DNA of 64,000 nt, from assembly GCA_964481775.1 (NCBI GenBank), contig CAYZUX010000002.1:31743-95742 (forward strand). The letters are read 5' to 3'. This stretch comes from OLB16 sp964481775. GTDB lineage: Bacteria; Hinthialibacterota; Hinthialibacteria; OLB16. The position numbers were made by a program, and so were the translations under genes. The notes beneath the pieces were generated by a model. It searched no databases, was not told the origin of the DNA, and saw only the letters and a program-made list of their open reading frames with translations. Below are positions 51,448 through 59,948 of this stretch, piece after piece (the first letter of the stretch is position 1; each line of letters begins with the position of its first letter).

Positions 51448-53811
51448 ATGAGATCACACGTCCATTTGCCGGTTATCGCTTTGGCTCTATTCATGCCCAT
51501 CACCCTTCTTGCACAACCGATACCCGTGGGGCAATGGGACTTTAACAATCCAGGCAACTTAACTGTAGCCACCCTGGGATCCAACCTGTCGTTGCATGGA
51601 AGTCATCAGGCAGTCTCAGGAATCAATCCCGGTGATGGGGCAGCCATGATTGGAGCCGGGAGTTATTACATATGCGCACATGGCATCCCCGCCAACGGCG
51701 GTGGGGCCTATGTGAACCAATGGTCATTGCTGGTCGACTTCATGGTTCCCTCGCTTGGCCCCTGGTATTGTTTTTACCAGACAAACACCTCGAACGCCAA
51801 TGATGGCGAATGCTTTGTCAGGCCGGGAACCGGGCAGATCGGTGTCGGTCAGACAGGCTATTCATCCATCGGAATCCAGATAAACACCTGGTACCGGATG
51901 GTGATCTCGATCAACAACAACACAAATGTCTGCAACATTTACCTGGATGGTGTCCAGATCCTGCAGGGTGGAACAGATGGAGTTGATGGAAGGTTCTCAC
52001 TCAATCCCGCCGTGCTTTTGTTTGCCGACGAAAACGGGGAGGATGCAGCCATCACGGTCTCCACAGTGGCAATCTACAATTATTCCCTATCCAGTGCGGA
52101 AGCGGCTATCCTGGGGAATGCGCTTCCACTGGACCCCAACAATCATCCTCCATCGGTCGTGTCCCAGCCTGCAGGTTCTCCAACGGCTGAGGCTGGAGTT
52201 GCGTCCTCTTACACTTTTAAGGCCACTGACGAAGACAACGATACGGTGAGTTACTTCATTCAATGGGGAGATGGCAGTACCACAGGCTGGTCTGTCTGGA
52301 CACCTGTCCTGGACCCATTCACCACTTCTCATACTTACGAATGCCAGGGAACCTACGAAATTTCCGCCTTGGTCAAAGACGAGCATGGGGCCGTTTCGGC
52401 AGTCACCTCTATCCAATCGGTCACAGTCAGTGGGGCCTGTACCCCTGACTTCCTGGCCGAACCATTCCTGCAGAATCTGAAACCAGACGGGATCACCATC
52501 ATGTGGGAACTCACCCAGCCCATTCCCTGTACGGTAGAATATGGACTGACTGAAAGTTATGGGAGCAGCGTGGCGGCATCAGGGGAAGACTCGGGCTACT
52601 CCTCCTCCATTTACAAAGCGATCCTCACCGGACTCGAACCATTCACCACCTACCATTACCGAGTGGCTGTCTCGGGTTCCTTCACGGAAGACCGTGTTTT
52701 CCGGACCGGAACCGATGACCCCATCGACTTCGCCTTCAGCGTCTGGTCAGACAGCCAGGGAACCAATCACGGAACTTATCCTGAAGATCCCTATGAGCCG
52801 ACCAAGGCCATGATGCGTCACATGCGCGATGACCCTGAGATCCATTTCGGCACCACCTGCGGAGACCTCGCTGAGAATGGCAGCAGTTATTCCCAGGCTC
52901 ACGAATACTACATCGACAGGGTGGGGAAATATCTTGGACAGACCAAGGCCTGGTTTTCCGCATGGGGCAACCACGAGCCTGGACGAAGCGCGGTGCTGCG
53001 TAAATTCGCCGACATGCCAAGCAAGGACCGGACCGATCTGATCAATGGACTACCCCCAACCGCGGGATGGGGAAGCTATTCATTCAACTACGCGGGCTGT
53101 CATTTCATCATGATCGATGATGACACCAGAAACTACGATGTCATGAACTGGGTCGAGGGAGATCTTCAATCCGAGGCCAACCGCAATGCCCGTTTCACTT
53201 TTGTCTTTGTCCACAGACCACCCTACTGCGAGGTATGGATTGATGGTGACTCCTTTTACAGGAGTAACCTGGTTCCTTTGATGGAGAATCCGGTGATGAA
53301 GGCCCAGGCCGAAGCCCTGATCGGCGAAGAGGCAGCGGGAGCCAAACTCAGCAAGCTGATGGAGGCGCACAAAGTGACCGCCTGTTTCAGCGGGCATATG
53401 CATGGGTATGAGCGCGGACTTCAAAACGGGGTTTATTACTGTGTCACCGGTGGCGGGAGCTGGCTCGATACTCCCGAACCACTCGTCCATGACTGGCCTC
53501 ACATGACGGTGGGTGGTTATCACCCACTCGCCATCGATGTTTCCCCCCTGGGCCTGGGGGGAGAATATGGAATGATCAATGAGTATGTGAAGCTCAAGAT
53601 CACAGGCAACTCCTGGCTGGCCAGCGGTGTCAGTTTCCGTCCCAATGGACAATTCTATGGGATCATCGATGAGTTCGGTGGCACTGGACCGGTGATGCCA
53701 ACAGCGACACCGACAGCCACGCTTCAGCCCACTGCGACCGCCACCTTGCAGCCCACGGCAACCCCTACCGAGGCTGTTTCCACGGTTGAGGAGTGGCGTC
53801 TGCAGCCCTGA
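51448..53811 (+). CDS. Secreted LamG-PKD-purple acid phosphatase-like protein
   Basis: The 787-residue protein has a signal peptide (about 1-23). An N-terminal LamG-like jelly roll (about 25-225) is followed by a PKD domain (about 235-330), a fibronectin-like N-terminal domain of purple acid phosphatases (about 335-425), and a calcineurin-type core (about 430-690). Metal ligands are visible: SDSQGT, CGDLAENG, AWGNHE, FVFVHRPPY and SGHMHGYER. The last ~40 residues are a Pro/Thr-rich linker (PTATPTATLQPTAT) with a short tail and no further domain. It likely cleaves phosphate esters outside the cell. Confidence 0.9.
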   Translation: MRSHVHLPVIALALFMPITLLAQPIPVGQWDFNNPGNLTVATLGSNLSLHGSHQAVSGINPGDGAAMIGAGSYYICAHGIPANGGGAYVNQWSLLVDFMVPSLGPWYCFYQTNTSNANDGECFVRPGTGQIGVGQTGYSSIGIQINTWYRMVISINNNTNVCNIYLDGVQILQGGTDGVDGRFSLNPAVLLFADENGEDAAITVSTVAIYNYSLSSAEAAILGNALPLDPNNHPPSVVSQPAGSPTAEAGVASSYTFKATDEDNDTVSYFIQWGDGSTTGWSVWTPVLDPFTTSHTYECQGTYEISALVKDEHGAVSAVTSIQSVTVSGACTPDFLAEPFLQNLKPDGITIMWELTQPIPCTVEYGLTESYGSSVAASGEDSGYSSSIYKAILTGLEPFTTYHYRVAVSGSFTEDRVFRTGTDDPIDFAFSVWSDSQGTNHGTYPEDPYEPTKAMMRHMRDDPEIHFGTTCGDLAENGSSYSQAHEYYIDRVGKYLGQTKAWFSAWGNHEPGRSAVLRKFADMPSKDRTDLINGLPPTAGWGSYSFNYAGCHFIMIDDDTRNYDVMNWVEGDLQSEANRNARFTFVFVHRPPYCEVWIDGDSFYRSNLVPLMENPVMKAQAEALIGEEAAGAKLSKLMEAHKVTACFSGHMHGYERGLQNGVYYCVTGGGSWLDTPEPLVHDWPHMTVGGYHPLAIDVSPLGLGGEYGMINEYVKLKITGNSWLASGVSFRPNGQFYGIIDEFGGTGPVMPTATPTATLQPTATATLQPTATPTEAVSTVEEWRLQP

Positions 53812-53873
53812 ATTGGGTAAACCATTGGTTCGAAGCCCGGATTTCGCTACCCTTGCGTGATTGAAGAAGCCTG

Positions 53874-54707
53874 ATGCCGAGAACGATCAGGGTCTTTCCA
53901 TCGACCATGGCAACCCCAGACCAACCGATTCCAGATTCAACTTTGCCCGTCATCGAGGTAAAGGATGTTTCCTTCTCCTATGGCGGTCCTTATGTCCTTG
54001 AGGATGTCAATTTATGCCTTCACCAGGGGGATTTCGCTTCCTTGATCGGTCCGAATGGCGGCGGGAAAACAACCCTCCTCAAGATCATTCTGGGTCTTCT
54101 CAAACCAGCCAAGGGAAGTGTCCGTGTTCTGGGAGGTTCTCCGGAGGAATCGCGGAGGCGTATCGGATACATCCCACAAAAAGCCCAATTTGATCCCCAG
54201 TTTCCAGTGAGTGTGTTTGAGGTTGCACTCATGGGACGTCTGGGGGTGGGGCAATCCATCGGCCTTTATAGCAAATCCGACCGGGAACGTTCATTGAAGG
54301 CCCTGGATGAAGTGGGACTCGCGGACCTTCGAAACCGCGCATTCTCAGCACTCTCCGGAGGACAACAACAACGTGTCCTCATCGCTCGTGCCCTTTCCAG
54401 CGACCCGGAGATGCTTTTACTGGATGAGCCTACTGCCAACCTCGATGTGCATATGGAGGAGGCATTCTATGATCTCCTGGTCACCCTGAATCGACGGATG
54501 ACCATTGTGCTTGTGTCACACGATCTGGGGGTGGTCTCGCGCCTGGTCAGGACGGTGGTGTGTGTCAAGCAGAAAGTCATGGTCCACCCCACCACGAATC
54601 TGACAGGAGACATGATCCAGGACATGTACGGTGGTGAAATCCGCATTGTCCGTCATGACATTGAGTGTCTTCATGAACCGGGTCACTCCCACGGATCGGG
54701 GCACTGA
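53874..54707 (+). CDS. Zinc/manganese-type ABC transporter ATPase
   Basis: The 277-residue protein has Walker A GPNGGGKT, signature LSGGQQQR and Walker B EMLLLDEPTANLD in the order and spacing of ZnuC/MntB-type ATPases. The N-terminal 20 residues are poorly conserved, and an ATG 11 codons in is an alternative start. The C-terminal end is His-rich (HEPGHSHGSGH), typical of metal-handling proteins. The permease gene follows by 1 nt. No binding protein gene is adjacent; the orphan iron-type binding protein elsewhere in the window is of another class. Confidence 0.93.
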   Translation: MPRTIRVFPSTMATPDQPIPDSTLPVIEVKDVSFSYGGPYVLEDVNLCLHQGDFASLIGPNGGGKTTLLKIILGLLKPAKGSVRVLGGSPEESRRRIGYIPQKAQFDPQFPVSVFEVALMGRLGVGQSIGLYSKSDRERSLKALDEVGLADLRNRAFSALSGGQQQRVLIARALSSDPEMLLLDEPTANLDVHMEEAFYDLLVTLNRRMTIVLVSHDLGVVSRLVRTVVCVKQKVMVHPTTNLTGDMIQDMYGGEIRIVRHDIECLHEPGHSHGSGH

Positions 54708-54708
54708 T

Positions 54709-55545
54709 ATGGAATTCCTTTCGGCTTTGGCGCAACACGAGTTCCTCAGGAATGCTTTAACAACAGGTCTCCTGGCCGCAGTGGCTTGCGGGGTGGTTGG
54801 AAGCTATGTGGTGGTTCGAAGGATCTCCTATATCGCGGGGAGCATCGCGCATTGTGTACTGGGGGGAATGGGGGCCGCACGGTATGTTTCCGTGGTGCAT
54901 GGCTGGGAATGGTGTCATCCACTCTATGGGGCATTGGCATCGGCTCTCCTGGCCGCCCTCGTGATCGGATGGGTCAGCCTGCGTTTCAGTCAACGTGAGG
55001 ACACTGTTATCGGCGCCGTGTGGGCCCTGGGGATGGCGGTGGGAATCCTCTTTATTTATGAAACTCCCGGATACAACGAGGACTTGATGAGTTACCTTTT
55101 CGGAAACATCCTGCTGGTGTCAGCCCGTGAGATGTGGCTGTTGGCGGGGCTCGATATCTTGGTGGTCACTCTGGGATTATTGTTTCACAAACCCCTGCTT
55201 GCGGTCTGTTTTGATGAAGAGCATGCCCGTTTACGCGGAATCCCGGTTGAAACCTTTTACTTGCTTTTGCTTTGCCTGACAGCACTTACCGTGGTGGTTC
55301 TGGTATCGGTGGTCGGGATTGTCCTGGTGATTGCCTTATTGACCCTTCCAGCGGCTGCCGCCAGTCAGTTCTCACGAACGCTGTGGTGGATGATGGCGGG
55401 AGCGGTGGTCATCAGCATGGGTGTGACCACGCTGGGAATTGCCTTGAGTTTTTCACCAAACCTTCCCACTGGGGCGACCATTATCATCCTGTCCTGTGTG
55501 GTCTATCTCTTGGCGACACTTGGGCGCCGCCTGATTCAACACTGA
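54709..55545 (+). CDS. Zinc/manganese-type ABC transporter permease
   Basis: The protein is 278 residues from the ATG right after the ATPase stop codon; a reading starting 26 codons earlier overlaps the ATPase gene. Eight or nine membrane helices are visible with the ABC-3 motif ISYIAGSIAHCVLGGMGAAR and the EARLRGIPVETF-like EEHARLRGIPVETF. This is the ZnuB/MntC family. It imports Zn or Mn with the ATPase. Confidence 0.93.
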   Translation: MEFLSALAQHEFLRNALTTGLLAAVACGVVGSYVVVRRISYIAGSIAHCVLGGMGAARYVSVVHGWEWCHPLYGALASALLAALVIGWVSLRFSQREDTVIGAVWALGMAVGILFIYETPGYNEDLMSYLFGNILLVSAREMWLLAGLDILVVTLGLLFHKPLLAVCFDEEHARLRGIPVETFYLLLLCLTALTVVVLVSVVGIVLVIALLTLPAAAASQFSRTLWWMMAGAVVISMGVTTLGIALSFSPNLPTGATIIILSCVVYLLATLGRRLIQH

Positions 55546-55604
55546 GAAAGTTCTTTCACGCTCATGGAGAGTTGGTGGTTTCAGTCGCTTACTCACATTC
55601 CAAC

Positions 55605-55620
55605 GGCGAATGAATTCGCC
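55605..55620. repeat. Short palindrome GGCGAATGAATTCGCC
   Basis: This 16-nt stem-loop (GGCGAA/TTCGCC) shares its core with the hairpin at 47957-48000. It is followed by no gene until 55724. It could terminate the metal ABC operon or be a decayed repeat. Confidence 0.5.
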
Positions 55621-55723
55621 ACTCCAACATGTAAGAATGGACCTTTACAAGACTTAGGCTTCTGGTATCTTTAGTGATTGGGGAGGACGAGCAGGGAACT
55701 CGTCCAGAAGGGGGGAGAACCTC

Positions 55724-56158
55724 ATGAGCGGCCGAGCTCTATCTTCCAGTAGTAAACTGCTGTTTCTTGCCTGTTTACTGCTATCAATTGATATCTGTCT
55801 GCGTTGGTTTGGAACAGTTCCTGTGGAAGCCACGCGCATCTCCGGGCGGGAAACAGATGCAGCATTCCAGAGTCTTTCCTCCGCCAACTATTCCCTTGCG
55901 CAGGCAAGCCAGGGACTTGCTTCCAGTATCGACCGCCTCAGTGTTGCCCTGCATTCCATGGAGCTCGACAAATGGGTGAAATCGGAGGGAGAGATGGCCA
56001 GGGCTCAAGCCGCTTTGGCGAAATCCTCCGAAGAATTAGCGAAGGTTTTGTCTTCTGTTGCTGATGTGATGAAAGCCAATGACAGGGGTGCTCCGGATTC
56101 CGGGGCTGTGGGTGAAGAACCAGCAGCGACTGGGGAAGGGATTTCCACCAACCGTTAA
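55724..56158 (+). CDS. Small membrane-anchored coiled-coil protein, unknown
   Basis: The 144-residue protein has GGGGGAG before the ATG. One N-terminal hydrophobic helix (about 10-30) is followed by an alpha-helical Ala/Ser-rich coiled coil (about 45-118, with SSANYSLAQASQGLASSID, ARAQAALAKSSEELAKVL) and an acidic tail. No family is recognised. It may be an anchored periplasmic stalk. It precedes another unknown secreted protein by 65 nt. Confidence 0.6.
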   Translation: MSGRALSSSSKLLFLACLLLSIDICLRWFGTVPVEATRISGRETDAAFQSLSSANYSLAQASQGLASSIDRLSVALHSMELDKWVKSEGEMARAQAALAKSSEELAKVLSSVADVMKANDRGAPDSGAVGEEPAATGEGISTNR

Positions 56159-56223
56159 TAGCGGGTGGACTTTCGAACCTGGTGCTGTGGGTTCGCAATC
56201 GTTGGAAAGGGTAGGTTCCTGTC

Positions 56224-57060
56224 ATGGCCATCGTGATGCGGTTGTTGGTTGTATTTGTTGTTGTGAGTGTGTTAACACTGGGATTGCCTGGCTTTGATTC
56301 ACCGGCACAGGCAGGCTTGTTTTCCTGGTTTCAGGCAATCTGGCCCAAACAACCAGGACCGGAGGATCCCCATCTGTATCCGGAAGGTTCTCTCCTTTAT
56401 GACATCTGGACCTGTAAAGGAGAAACTGATATCGGGTGGATTGGAGTCACCAATCATTTTACCGACCGTGATCCTTACGTGGTCGTGGTGATCCGGTCCG
56501 AATTCCCCGAGCAGGACCAGCTTCCTTTAATACTTTCTGTGGAATTGCATGCGCCAAGGCATGGAATGATCATTGCCTCGGATCGTGTGGACCTGAAAAG
56601 GGAGCAGGATATCGGTTTCTTCTACCACCCCGAAGATATGGCCCGGATTGGCGGCTGGGGTGAATACAAGGCGGTTGTTTGTGTGGATGGGATGCCGCGT
56701 GATGAGATCATCTTCCACCTGGACCGCGAGGAAGATCTCTTGAAGAAGAAAGAAGAGGAAGCACAGAAGAAGCTGGCGGAAGCCGCACTTCGTGGAGCAA
56801 GTGGATCGTTGGAAGCCAAGGCACTGCTGGGTGATCCGGATTCCAATCCTGAAGGAAATGACCAGGTTTCCCAGAATCTGCCGGAACCGCCCATGAACTC
56901 ACCTCAAATCGAGGTACGCAATCCCGAAGATTGGTACCGGACCCGTTATGAAAACGAACAAGGGAAAATCATCATGTTTCCCAAGAAAGCGCGACGCACC
57001 TGGCAGGAAAATGTCAATCGGGATCTCCGTCACCGGATTCAGTATTACATCTTTTTGTGA
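56224..57060 (+). CDS. Secreted protein of unknown function
   Basis: The 278-residue protein has a signal peptide (about 1-30, ending SPAQA). The mature part has aromatic-rich strands (YDIWTCKGETDIGWIGV, DPYVVVVIRSEF), a Lys/Glu/Ala helix (about 173-195, KKKEEEAQKKLAEAALRG) and a basic C-terminal end. No family is recognised. AGGGTAGG lies 10 nt before the start. It probably forms a unit with the coiled-coil gene upstream. Confidence 0.65.
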   Translation: MAIVMRLLVVFVVVSVLTLGLPGFDSPAQAGLFSWFQAIWPKQPGPEDPHLYPEGSLLYDIWTCKGETDIGWIGVTNHFTDRDPYVVVVIRSEFPEQDQLPLILSVELHAPRHGMIIASDRVDLKREQDIGFFYHPEDMARIGGWGEYKAVVCVDGMPRDEIIFHLDREEDLLKKKEEEAQKKLAEAALRGASGSLEAKALLGDPDSNPEGNDQVSQNLPEPPMNSPQIEVRNPEDWYRTRYENEQGKIIMFPKKARRTWQENVNRDLRHRIQYYIFL

Positions 57061-57103
57061 GGGAGAGCGGGGCCAGATCCGCCAGATAGATGATATCAAC
57101 CTG

Positions 57104-57127
57104 AGGTGGGGCAAGCCCCACCCTGCA
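57104..57127 (+). repeat. Second copy of the GGTGGGG-CAA-GCCCCACC palindrome
   Basis: It differs by one base from the copy at 11804-11827, which lies on the other strand. Arms of 7 bp flank a 3-nt loop, followed by CCTGCA. Two such similar copies 45 kb apart indicate a dispersed repeat family. Confidence 0.8.
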
Positions 57128-57244
57128 AGACCCGGAGTGGCAAACTTGTTCGCTCTGGATCCTGCCTTTGCGAACGAATTCGCTACTGCCTCGAAAATAG
57201 AACGCCAGTGATTATGGAACTCGCCAGAAACCGCTCATTCAGCT

Positions 57245-57377
57245 CGCCCACGAGTTGTACTCGTGGGCGGAACCCTTCTGGCGAAGTTGCACTTCGCCGG
57301 GGGTCGTGACAGCTTTGAGCCACGTGGGAGTACAACTCCCACAGAAGGTTTCGGCACCGGAGTTTAACTCCGGTGCC
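57245..57377. repeat. Composite element of four hairpins (copy 2, reversed order)
   Basis: Hairpins lie at 57245-57269 (11-bp arms identical to copy 1's last hairpin), 57280-57298 (8 bp, AAGT/ACTT core), 57324-57342 (8 bp) and 57353-57377 (11 bp). All have 3-nt loops. Read on the opposite strand, the order and spacing match copy 1, including the long 25-nt spacer between the two middle hairpins and a shared AGCTTT-type motif in it. Confidence 0.9.
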
Positions 57378-57427
57378 AGCTGATTGGGCTCATTTTCATG
57401 CTTTGTGGGTGTCGTAAAGCGACATGA

Positions 57428-58531
57428 TTACTCCAGGCACGAATCCCAAGCCTTCTCCAGTTCTTTGCGTTCAATCCCACTCACTGTTTCGACACGCCCC
57501 AGGGCAACCGGCAGAACCATCCGGATGCTTCCCCCGCGAGTTTTCTTATCAGAGAGCATCAGGTTCCAGATCCGTTCCGGATCACATACCGGAGGAGAGA
57601 CGGGAAGACCGGTTTTCCGGAGAAGATCCCTGAGCCGTTGCTGAACAGAACCATCCACCAGCCCAAGCTGTTGGGCAAGCGCGGATTCCACTACCATCCC
57701 GATGGAGACTGCCTCTCCGTGCAGCAGGTGGCCATATTCTGTCGCTGCCTCGATGGCATGTCCCACCGTGTGACCATAATTGAGGATCTCACGCAGACCG
57801 CTTTCCCGCTCATCTTTGGAGACCACCTCGGCTTTGATCTCGCAACAACGTCGAATGACTTTGATTCTCTCATTTTCATCACCCGCCATGAGAGCCTCTG
57901 CTCTTGCCTCCAAACCGGTGAAGAAATCAGAGTCCCAGATGACTCCATATTTGATCACCTCGGCCATACCGGCACGAATCTCACGCACAGGGAGAGTTTT
58001 CAGGGTATCCACTGAGATCACCACAAGCGAGGGTTGATGGAATGCGCCGACGAGGTTCTTGCCTTGCGGCATATCCACTCCAGTCTTGCCGCCCACGCTG
58101 CTGTCCACCATCGCCAGCAGGGTGGTGGGAACCTGAACAAGCGGAAGACCTCTCAGCAGGGTTGCCGCTACAAAGCCAGCGGTATCTCCCACAACCCCCC
58201 CTCCTAATGCGACTATGGGAGTCTTCCGGTCACAACCCGTATCCAGGATCTCCGAGTAGAGCTTCTGTACCGTGGAGAGGTTCTTGTGCTTTTCACCTGA
58301 GGGCATCCGGTGATATGTGGTCTGCCAGGTCCCGGATTTGAAAACTTCTTTCACTGGAGGTTCATAGAGTGCACCTACTACCTCATCAGTGATAACAATG
58401 ATGCGGCTTGGATGAAAAAGAGCTTCAATCTTTTCCGCCAGGTGCCTCCAAAGAGATTGACCGATCTCGATCGGGTAGGCGCGGTCTCCCAAGTCAACAA
58501 AGATCGTGCCGGGTTGTGGATTCATCAGCAT
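57428..58531 (-). CDS. aroB: 3-dehydroquinate synthase
   Basis: The 367-residue protein has the NAD-binding and zinc-binding motifs GGGVVGDTAGFVAATLLRG, VPTTLLAMVDSSVGGKTGVD, GMAEVIKYGVI and NYGHTVGHAIEAATEYGHLL HGEAVSIGM. It forms 3-dehydroquinate in the shikimate pathway. It follows the aminotransferase gene on the same strand by 59 nt. No other aro gene is nearby. Confidence 0.97.
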   Translation of the reverse strand: MLMNPQPGTIFVDLGDRAYPIEIGQSLWRHLAEKIEALFHPSRIIVITDEVVGALYEPPVKEVFKSGTWQTTYHRMPSGEKHKNLSTVQKLYSEILDTGCDRKTPIVALGGGVVGDTAGFVAATLLRGLPLVQVPTTLLAMVDSSVGGKTGVDMPQGKNLVGAFHQPSLVVISVDTLKTLPVREIRAGMAEVIKYGVIWDSDFFTGLEARAEALMAGDENERIKVIRRCCEIKAEVVSKDERESGLREILNYGHTVGHAIEAATEYGHLLHGEAVSIGMVVESALAQQLGLVDGSVQQRLRDLLRKTGLPVSPPVCDPERIWNLMLSDKKTRGGSIRMVLPVALGRVETVSGIERKELEKAWDSCLE

Positions 58532-58590
58532 CTCCAGTTTTTTTCAAAAACGAAGTAATCACCGAATTCCATTCTTGGGGAAACCGGGTC

Positions 58591-59943
58591 TTATTCCAGT
58601 CCAGCTTCAATGATCTCCAGTGCTCTTCCCATCTCTTCGATGGAAACAGTGAGTGGAGGAGTCAGAGTCAGGATGCTCCCCATGGTGAGCTTGAAGCTGA
58701 GTCCCTTTGAAAGGCAGTGGTAAAGGACCGCCTCCGCCTCATCCGTGGCCTTCTCTCTGGTAATCCGGTCACGAACCAGTTCAATTCCAAGCAAGAGACC
58801 GATACCGCGGACATCGCCAATCAGGGGGAAGCGCTGTTTCATCGCTTCCATCCGTTGGAGCGCGAAGGTTCCCACAACGCGTGCATTCCTGAGCAGGTGT
58901 TCCTCCTCGATGACCTCCAGGGTGGCCAACGCCGCGGCACAACCGACCGGGCTTTTTTCATGGGTGTAATGTCCCAGCGCACGGTCTTCCATCACATTCA
59001 ATCCCTCACGTGCGATGAGGGCCGCCATCGGCATGATTCCCCCACCCAGTCCTTTGCCGATCACCAGCATGTCGGGCAGGACATCAAAGTGCTCACAGGC
59101 AAACATCCTGCCGGTACGTCCCAAGCAGATCGGGATTTCATCCAGTATCAGGAGGGTTCCATGCCTGTCACAAGCGGCGCGGACTTTCTTCCAGTAATCT
59201 GGCGGCGGAACAAAGGGGGTGCAGCGGATAGTCTCAGCAATTACGGCCGCTACATCGCCTTCTTTCTCCAGGACATATTCAATGTAGTCCGCGCATTTGA
59301 GATTGCACTCACCTTCGCATCCCCAGAGGCAACGGTAGGCATCTGGCGGAGGGACATGTTCTGTTCCCGGTAATAACGGGCCGATACGGCCGCGAAAAAT
59401 CTCCTCACCCCCCACCGAGATGGCATCCAGGGAAGCTCCATGAAAGGAGTCCCACATCGAGATGGTCTTGTATCTTCCTGTTGCAGCCCTGGCGAGCTTC
59501 AGCGCCATGCCGATGGCGGAGGTACCCCCCGGCGCGAAGAGCACCCTGTTAAGATCACCCGGTGCAAGAGCAGCAAGTTTCTCGGCCAATAGAATGGCAG
59601 GTCTGTTGGTGTAGCGGCGCGGGCAGAAACAGAGTTCATCGATCTGTTTCCGGATGGCTTCCACCACACGGGGATGTCCATACCCCACCTGGTGGACATT
59701 GTTGCCATGAAAATCCATGATCCGCCTTCCCTCGGAATCCACCAGGTAGATCCCCTCGGCCCTCTCAATCAGATTCAGGCAGGGAGTTGAGAGAGACTGG
59801 TGCAGAAATGCCCTGGAATCACGTTCAAGCCAGGCACGGGTCTCCATGCCAATCTGGGATTCCTCCCAGGCGCGTCTCCGGGGAGAGATGTTGATGTCTC
59901 CCTCGGAGCGCAGATGTGAGAGATCGGTGCCTGGATCGATCAT
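58591..59943 (-). CDS. Class III PLP aminotransferase-like enzyme with four-cysteine insert
   Basis: The 450-residue protein has the fold-type I PLP motifs: FAPGGTSAIGMALKLARA, LLILDEIPICLGRTGRMFACE and the Schiff-base Lys297 in VIGKGLGGGIMPM. Between strands an insert carries Cys205, Cys209, Cys213 and Cys217 in CLWGCEGECNLKC, a regular C-x3-C-x3-C-x3-C. Members may be omega-aminotransferases or PLP lyases such as the aminoethylphosphonate enzymes; the exact substrate is unclear. It lies next to the secretion operon (6 nt after the PilC-type gene) and aroB. Confidence 0.85.
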   Translation of the reverse strand: MIDPGTDLSHLRSEGDINISPRRRAWEESQIGMETRAWLERDSRAFLHQSLSTPCLNLIERAEGIYLVDSEGRRIMDFHGNNVHQVGYGHPRVVEAIRKQIDELCFCPRRYTNRPAILLAEKLAALAPGDLNRVLFAPGGTSAIGMALKLARAATGRYKTISMWDSFHGASLDAISVGGEEIFRGRIGPLLPGTEHVPPPDAYRCLWGCEGECNLKCADYIEYVLEKEGDVAAVIAETIRCTPFVPPPDYWKKVRAACDRHGTLLILDEIPICLGRTGRMFACEHFDVLPDMLVIGKGLGGGIMPMAALIAREGLNVMEDRALGHYTHEKSPVGCAAALATLEVIEEEHLLRNARVVGTFALQRMEAMKQRFPLIGDVRGIGLLLGIELVRDRITREKATDEAEAVLYHCLSKGLSFKLTMGSILTLTPPLTVSIEEMGRALEIIEAGLE

Positions 59944-59948
59944 TTTTT

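Larger units (their letters stand above)
57061..57427. other. Gene-free stretch filled with palindromic repeats
   Basis: These 367 nt between a plus-strand gene and convergent aroB hold no credible gene. They contain the 24-nt palindrome at 57104-57127, a weak GCGAAC-type palindrome at 57170-57183, and the four-hairpin element at 57245-57377. The region behaves as a landing site for several repeat families. Confidence 0.85.
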
